NCBI GenBank assembly: GCA_030272155.1
Contig: CP126192.1
Coordinates: 1,708,501-1,772,500, forward strand
Origin: Tetradesmus obliquus
Taxonomy: Eukaryota > Chlorophyta > Chlorophyceae > Sphaeropleales > Scenedesmaceae
Direction: 5' to 3'
Length of the DNA stretch: 64,000 nt
How positions within the stretch are numbered: position 1 is the stretch's first letter; each line of letters opens with the position of its first letter. The translations under genes and the position numbers were made by a program. Of the stretch, positions 57,835 through 64,000 are shown in pieces. Below the pieces are notes generated by a model. That model did no database searches. It was not told the origin of the DNA and saw only the letters and a program-made list of their open reading frames with translations.

Positions 57835-58875
57835 CGCATGCGGCATGAGCGTAGCAGGGTGGCAAACAGGAAGGCCTGAGTTGCTGGTTCCATGCTTTGC
57901 GCAGTAGTGACTTGGCAGTTGCGGGGCGCCTGCCTGCCGCCGCCAGCTGCAGCACAGGGTGTGCACGGCGGTAGACATTAAGTGCAAGCACTGTTGACCA
58001 TGTAAGCATCTGCAAGGTAGCACATTTCATGACTTCTGAACTTGAGGTGTGGAGGCATGGAAGATTTGAAGTTGGGGTGTTGACGGCTGCTTGTTAGGAT
58101 GCCATGTTGTGCTGCAGAGCCGCTACAGGTGGACGCGTGCTGGTGCTCACTGTGTGCTGCACAACAGCAGCTTGCATTATTCCCATGGCGCATGTTGCTG
58201 CAGCGATTAGTTGATGTCTGGCACTCATTTGCTGGTGGCGCCAGCTGGCCAGCAGCTTCTAGCATGCTGGAGACTGCTCCCTGCCAGCAACTGGCATGTT
58301 TGTGTTGTTCCGTTTGCGTGATCTGTAACACATGTGTTAGCCGGAGTATGCCCTGTGCCACCTCTCCTAAGCCATGCCCAGTTGATCGCACTTGGCTGCG
58401 CAAGTAGCTGTCGGTCCTGCAACATTACACGCTGATGCCACGCCGTGACACCGTGACGGTGGTTTGGCGTTGGACCAATGTTTGACCTAGCGCAGCCTTC
58501 CTGCCACCCTGCAAACCCCTGGTTTCTGCACCGGCAGATCTCGGATCCCTTCATTGTGTCGCTAAAGTACAAGCCCTGTGTAGTCCAATCAACCAGAGCG
58601 AAAATGGCTTAATCAGGGCATCATGCAGTTACACCCCGATGTGACAGCAGCACCGCCTCCTCGTCCACTGCTACGCGGCCGCTTGAATGTACCGAGAAAG
58701 CATTTGTCGCACTGTGCAAGTCTTTCAAGTGTGCTGACAAGGCGCTGTTGGCAACACGTGTACCGTCTGTGTCAGCAGGGCTTCCTATCTGGACTATGTA
58801 GGCTACACGTGTTCACGCCTCTGGCGTTTTCACAACGTTTGAGTTTTGTAAGACTGGCGGCCGCGCCTCCTTGCC
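57835..58875. other. Interval between Q-rich and TIGR01589 genes
   Basis: About 1 kb with no supported gene; expected to hold a 3' UTR and the next promoter. Confidence 0.5.
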
Positions 58876-60740
58876 ATGTCTGCAGTCAAGCAACAGCAGC
58901 AGCAAGGGCCTGGCGCCCGAAGGGTCACTCTGGAGCAGATAGCTGCAGTGCAGACAATGATTGAGAGGTGCATGCAACTGTACATGGCAAAGGATGAGGT
59001 GATGGCGTGCCTGAAGGACCAGGCCAACATAGAGGTGAGCTAGTGCCTTCAGCCATGCGCTGTCTCATGCAGCCAGGTTGCGCCACTGGTGGTTAACATG
59101 ATTGATATTGAGCGTTCCCTAAACGGTAATGGCAACAACACAAATCTTCAGGCAGTCAAGAGCATTGGTTGCATGCAGCGTGATGAATGCCGCAGCTCTG
59201 CTGCTGCAGCGGTTGAGCTTGCAGACCTGCCACACTGCCCTGCATGCCACGTCAACACCCCAACAGCCCAACACCTGCTTGGCAAGTATTGGATCATCTC
59301 GGTTACTCAATTGCAGTGTTGTTTCTGCTGCAGCCCAGCTTCAGCCAGCTGGTGTGGCAGAAGCTGGAGGAGCAGAACGCCGACTTCTTCCGCGCTTACA
59401 ACCTGCGCGTGCAGCTGAAGAACCAGGTCGTGCTGTTCAACCTAATGCTGCAGCAGCAGATGCAGGTGCTGGAGTCGCTGCAGCACAACAACAGCTGGAC
59501 AGCATCCCAGCCGGTGCAGGGCGCCCCTGGCCAGGCCCCAGCGGCTCTGCCTGGCACATCTATGCCACAGCCGGCAGCGCCTGTTCCTGCAAGCAGCGCT
59601 GCAGCAGCTGCAGCACCGGGTCCTGCAGCCAGCCAGGCACCCAGCCCTGTCACCACAGCACTAGAGCAGGAGCAGTTCCAGCAGGAGTTCAACCGCCACC
59701 TGCAGCAGCACGTGCAGCGCCACCTGCAGCAGCAGCTGGCCAATGGCTGGCCGCTGCCCTTCGGCCCGGCAGCAGCACCAGCAGGCATGCCACTGCAGGC
59801 GCTGAGTGGGCTGCCCTACCAGACCTTCATGCCAAACCCCGCAGCACTGGCGGCAGCAGCAGCTGCTGCAGCTGCGGCCCCGTCTGGTGCCGCTGGGCCT
59901 GCCATGGCGCAGACGCACTCGCAGCGCACAGCATCAACCGGCACAGGCGGCACAACACCCATGGCAGCTGCGGCGTCCAATTCTAGAGGATTTGCCGGAT
60001 CCACTACAGATATGCTGGCTGCATGGGGCCTAGGCAACAGCCCAGCACTGGCAGCAGCAGCAGTTGCAGCAGCGGCAGCAACAGCAAGCACCGGCGATGC
60101 AGCAGCACCAGCAGCTGCACCAGCAGGCAGCACCCAGCAGCAGCAGCAGCAACAGCAGCAACAGCAGCAACAGCAGCAGCTGGCCCCAGCCAACGCAGCA
60201 GCAGCGGCGGCGGCGCCCCAGCAGCCGGCTGCAGCGTATATGCAGCAGTCAGCGCCAGCCGGCGCGCTGCCTGGCAGCAGCGGCATGCATCTTGTGAGCA
60301 GCTGTGCGATGCTTGATGTGCTGCCTGCTGCTGAGCAGATGCCTCTGGCCTCGCTGCCCAAGCCATTCAGCATGAGCGATCTGAATGCACTGGACATCCC
60401 CGGACAGATCGCCAACGATCTCGGCGACTTTTCGGGCCTGCCGTACCCAGGAGACGCTGATGCCGGCAGCAGCGCAGCCGCGGCGGCTGCAGTAGCGGCC
60501 ACAGCAGCAGCAGCACCAGCAGCAGCAGCAGGCGGGCCGCCTGACCGGCAGCTGCTGGGCATGTCAGCAGCAGACTGTGGTGTTGGGCCTGGCATGCAGA
60601 ATGCTGCTGGCGGTGGCGGCAGCGGCGGCAGTGGCGGGGATGGTGGCGGGTCGGGGCAGCAGCAGGTGGATGGAATGCCTGCCGGCTTCACACTGGCTGA
60701 CCTGGGGCAGCTGGACATGGTGATGGACATGCTGCGCTGA
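58876..60740 (+). CDS. Plant-specific TIGR01589 (A_thal_3526) domain protein with Q/A-rich tail
   Basis: Two exons, 58876-59034 and 59334-60740, join at phase 0 and give 521 residues. ATG 58876 is the first in frame. The N-terminal domain is split by the intron: VQTMIERCMQLYMAKDEVMA, CLKDQANIE, then PSFSQLVWQKLEEQNADFFR, AYNLRVQLKNQVVLFNLMLQ. This matches the about 57-residue plant domain TIGR01589 almost position by position (IERCLQLYM, VWQKLEEEN, LKNQI..FN). It is predicted all-helical and of unknown biochemical function. The remaining 420 residues are A-, Q- and P-rich, with a short pattern near the end (LPKPFSMSDLNALDIPGQIA and GFTLADLGQLDMVMDML) that resembles acidic-hydrophobic activation segments. 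The protein may be a transcription cofactor; this is inference. Confidence 0.88.
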
Positions 60741-62231
60741 TGACGGTGCTTGCAAGCGCTGCGGCTTGCTGATCACCTTGGTACACGGCTTGCCACACAT
60801 GATTACCGTAGATGATGCTCAAGGTGTGAGCTCAGTGCGGATTTGCTTGTTGTCAGGTGCTGCAGCGGCCGCGGGGTGTGCGGTGGACAGCTGCAGGCTG
60901 CGTCGCCTTGATCGGGACGTGTGCGGTGTGGTGCGCCTGTATGAACCGACTTAGTAATTGCTTGTAGCACTGCTGCTAGTGTACGTCTTGATGGCCCATC
61001 TGGCCAGCTTGTCAAGGTTTTGGCCAGCCTGTCTCGTTTTGTAGTAGGTCACGATTGCCTCTGTCTGCCCTGCTGCGGTTGTATCCCGGGCTCCACTTGT
61101 GATGATGCTGTTCTGTCGAGACAAGTCAGTCCGCCAAATGCGTAATGTGGGCGTATTGTTCGTTTGATGTGCATGCTGCAGGGGTGTTATTTGCTTGTCT
61201 GTGGGGTTGCATGTCGTCACACATGAATAGCAGTTCTCATGCAGACAACCGTCCACAGATTGTCCTCTGCTTCGCGGCTGTCACTCTCCTGTGTACTCTG
61301 AGGTCTGGCTGTCATAGTATTGCAACAAAGCAGCCTTAGTGTCCCAGCACTGGCAGCTTGCAGTACGCCGTAGCAGTACACCTCTCTCTAGTGTACTGCT
61401 GCACCGATTGTTGTGCTTGCGCATCCTATTCCAGGTGTGAGCACGTGTTGTGAAGAAGGAAGGCACACTGCGCTTGTGCAAGCAAGTTTGTGGGCTGCCG
61501 CGTCTGTAAGGGAGTGCCCCAGCACACTCCTTACTTGATCGAGCAATCCTGTTGATTGGATGCATCTGCAGTGGCTTTGTTGTGGTTCGCAACTCGTCAG
61601 CATGTATCGGCCAGAGCATAGCAACTATCAGGTCAATGGTGTGACGGTGCTGTGCATAACATGGTGGGTGGTTGCACAGGATGCGTGCTGCTGCTGGGCT
61701 CGCTTTTTTGAGCTCTTGTGCAAAAGCTCTGTGTTGTGCTATATCTGATTATATACAAGCTCGGTCCTTGTCGCGTGCTTTATGTTCTTGCTCTGCGCAG
61801 AGCAGAGAGAACAGGCATGCCTGTATCTGATGTTCTGTGGACAGGTAGTGTGCCACACTCTGGTTGCCGCCAGCGGCCTGCGCTGCCTGCAAAGGTGTGT
61901 ACGGTAATACTTGAGATGTATGCCTGATGAGCGCTCTTATACTGGGGATGCAGGCCATTGGTGAAAGCAGTTCATCCCTGGATGCCCTGGGCTGGCTGTA
62001 ACACAGCAGCAGCTGTTACTGACACTCTGGCCATGCACCTGGCAACTGGTTTGATGCCCCGACTTGTAAATGTAACGGGAACTGTTTCGTGGGGTGCAAG
62101 CGTTGCAAGCTATCCAGCTACGCATGATCAGAGCTGCTGCTCCCGCCATACCAGCACTTTGAACAAAAGAGTGCTTTGTATCGAGCTTAGTGCAGCAAGC
62201 CCAGGGGCGTTCTACATAGCAAGAATACATA
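60741..62231. other. Interval upstream of TBCE
   Basis: About 1.5 kb with no supported gene. TTGTAA-like and TGTAA motifs occur, but no clear transcript end can be picked. Confidence 0.45.
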
Positions 62232-63977
62232 ATGTATGTTGAAGTAGGCGAACGGCTGATAATAGCCAAGCACAGAGCAACTGTGCGATACGTGGGCCCC
62301 GTGGAAGGCCAGGAAGGCACCTGGGTGGGCGTAGAGTGGGACGATCCCAGCAGAGGCAAACACGATGGTACCACAGGGGGCAGGAGGTACTTTTCATGCG
62401 GCTGCGACAGCCCTACAGCAGCATCATTCGTGCGCATCAGCAAGGTCAGCAGGGGCAGCAGCGTGGTGGATGCACTGGTGCTGAGGTACACCAACCAGCT
62501 GGCAGAAGGCCAAGCAGCAGCAGATGGACAGGTGTTCCTGCATACCTCCAGCCACCGCAAGGTGTGGGTGGAGCTGGTGGGGGAGCAGAAGGTCACTGAG
62601 CGTCTGAGCAAGACGGAGCTGCTGCAGGCAGCACGCCTTGTGGGCGCCAATGCATCGCATGTGGTGAGTGGCTTGGAGGGGCGTTTATCAACGCGCCAGA
62701 GACATGTAAACATCATAATCATGTTCATCATGGCACCCGTTTGGTGTACATCTTCGATGCAGGCCAAACTCGTGTGTGCCGCTGCGGTCCATGCCATGCG
62801 CTGCTGACGATGATGTTACACGTCCATGCGCTGTTGTGTGTTGCCTCTGGTGCTGCTTGCCCTGCAAATGTCCCACAAGTACTATGTGAAAGCACAACAG
62901 GGTACCAACAGGTGAACTGTATGCTGCCTGTGTTGTAGGCTTGTCTCCAGCAGCCACATGTCTTTCCTGCTGCCGCTGCTCTGTAGTATCTCTCGAATGG
63001 CAATAGGCATGCACCACTGTGATTGCTCCTGCAGGGCCCTGCCGGCGCGCTGGCAGCCGCCGCGCCCAACCTGGTGCAGCTGGACCTCACAGACAACCTG
63101 CTGAGCAGCTGGGGCAGCGTGGCGCGGATCTGCAGCGAGCTGCCGCAGCTGCACGTGCTGCAGCTGAGCAACAACAGGCTGGCACTGCCCTGCAGCATGC
63201 ACAGTGGCGGGCCTGATGCTGTGCAGGTGCTGCCTGGGCTGCAGTGCCTGGTGCTCAACCAGTGCAGCATCAGCTGGCAGCAGGTGAGGAGTGCTGTCCT
63301 ACACACCTCTTGCAGGACAGGCAGCGCTTGCATGGCTTGAGAGGCCTGTCATGCAGGCTGTGTATAGAAGGGACATATTCATACAGTAAATGCAAAGCCG
63401 CGCACCTGTGTGGCGCATGCCTTAGTACTACAAGTAACATTACGGCCTGCAGGAAGCGTGCAGCCCTATACGTCAGCAGAGAGGCAATGCACAGACGTGT
63501 CGCCTTCATGTGCTACACAGCAGTGGTCGGCAGCCCAGGTGCATGCGCTTGCCCACACACTCGCCTGTTGTACTGCTGCTGCTGCTGCTGCTGCTGCTGG
63601 CCAGGTGGGCGTGCTGCAGCACTGCCTGCCGAACCTGCTGGAGCTGCATGTTGCTGGCAACAACATCAGCAGCCTGCGGCTACAACTCCACTTGCAGGAA
63701 CAGCAGCAGCAGCATGCGGCAGAGCTGCAGCAGCCATCAGCTGGGCAGCCACAGCAGCAGCAGCAGTGTGACAGCAGCGGTGTGGACGGCAGCCTGGCTG
63801 GCTTCAAGAGCCTGCAGGTGAGCCGCTGCTGCTGCATGGGCAAGCCTGCAATGCAGGCCTGCCAAGGATGCTCCAGCCATCACTGTGTTACTGTGCACAT
63901 ATGTACATGCTGCATGCACAACCAACACACACACTTCACAGGCGCTGCAATCACTCCCTGACTGCAGCATGTTGCAG
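62232..63977 (+). CDS. TBCE: Tubulin-specific chaperone E (tubulin folding cofactor E), N-terminal part
   Basis: Exons 62232-62663, 63035-63283, 63605-63817 and probably 63942-63977 join at phase 0; the gene continues past the window. Residues 1-75 form a CAP-Gly domain: GTWVGVEWDDPSRGKHDG, then TTGGRRYFSC and SFVRISK. Leucine-rich repeats follow: LVQLDLTDNLLSSWGSVARI, LPQLHVLQLSNNRLALP, LPGLQCLVLNQCSISWQQ and LPNLLELHVAGNNISSLRLQ. CAP-Gly followed by LRRs is the layout of TBCE, which holds alpha-tubulin and works with cofactors C and D to assemble the tubulin heterodimer. The C-terminal ubiquitin-like domain would lie beyond the window. A Q-rich insertion between LRRs (about 63695-63780) is unusual. 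The acceptor at 63605 follows a CTG tract. Introns 62664-63034 and 63284-63604 hold nothing else. Confidence 0.88.
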
Positions 63978-64000
63978 GTGGCTGGATTGAGCAGACAACA

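Noticed and set aside
54307-57893. Several long minus-strand frames opposite the giant Q-rich gene
   Set aside because: Composition (A, C, L runs) is that expected from the reverse complement of CAG-rich coding sequence; no domain found.

Overview
The window reads as nuclear DNA of a green alga, most likely a chlorophyte of the Chlorophyceae. The reasons are many short GT-AG introns with GTGAGT-like donors, CAG/CTG tracts that encode polyQ, polyA and polyS, and several gene families typical of the green lineage: a Rieske pheophorbide-oxygenase-like tail, a B3 transcription factor, a plastid-type S1 protein and the plant-specific TIGR01589 domain. No rRNA, tRNA, CRISPR array or recognisable transposon was found by reading. 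All gene models below were built by hand from reading frames, splice sites and intron phases; most junctions agree in phase, and those that do not are flagged.

Layout. 1-498 (+) is the last exon of a Rieske/PAO-like membrane oxygenase. 2157-8834 (-) is a UPF1-like SF1 helicase, and 9010-14535 (-) directly upstream is a cellular RNA-dependent RNA polymerase (RdRP). The two are only about 175 bp apart and can be joined in frame, so they may be one fusion gene of roughly 2,480 codons. 14967-19202 (+) is a cytochrome P450 fused at its C terminus to a NadR/TTD14-type P-loop domain; it starts a few hundred bases from the RdRP 5' end. 22143-26480 (-) is a B3 transcription factor. 27945-30855 (+) is a MYND zinc-finger gene carrying disabling lesions. 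32891-37342 (-) is a protein with three GATA zinc fingers.

The right part is all on the + strand: a plastid-type S1 RNA-binding protein (38416-42108), a type II membrane glycosyltransferase (43867-48128), a 2,595-residue Q-rich protein (49200-57834), a TIGR01589-domain protein (58876-60740), and tubulin cofactor E running off the end (62232 to about 63977).

How the genes relate. The one plausible functional module is RdRP plus UPF1-like helicase. In fission yeast the RdRP Rdp1 works in a complex with the SF1 helicase Hrr1, and the animal relative ZNFX1 also acts in small-RNA amplification, so adjacency or fusion of the two in an alga is biologically sensible. Three genes (helicase 3' end, P450, MYND) carry frameshifts, short tandem duplications or a nonsense codon, while their long neighbours are intact. 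Whether this is gene decay or uncorrected assembly indels is open.
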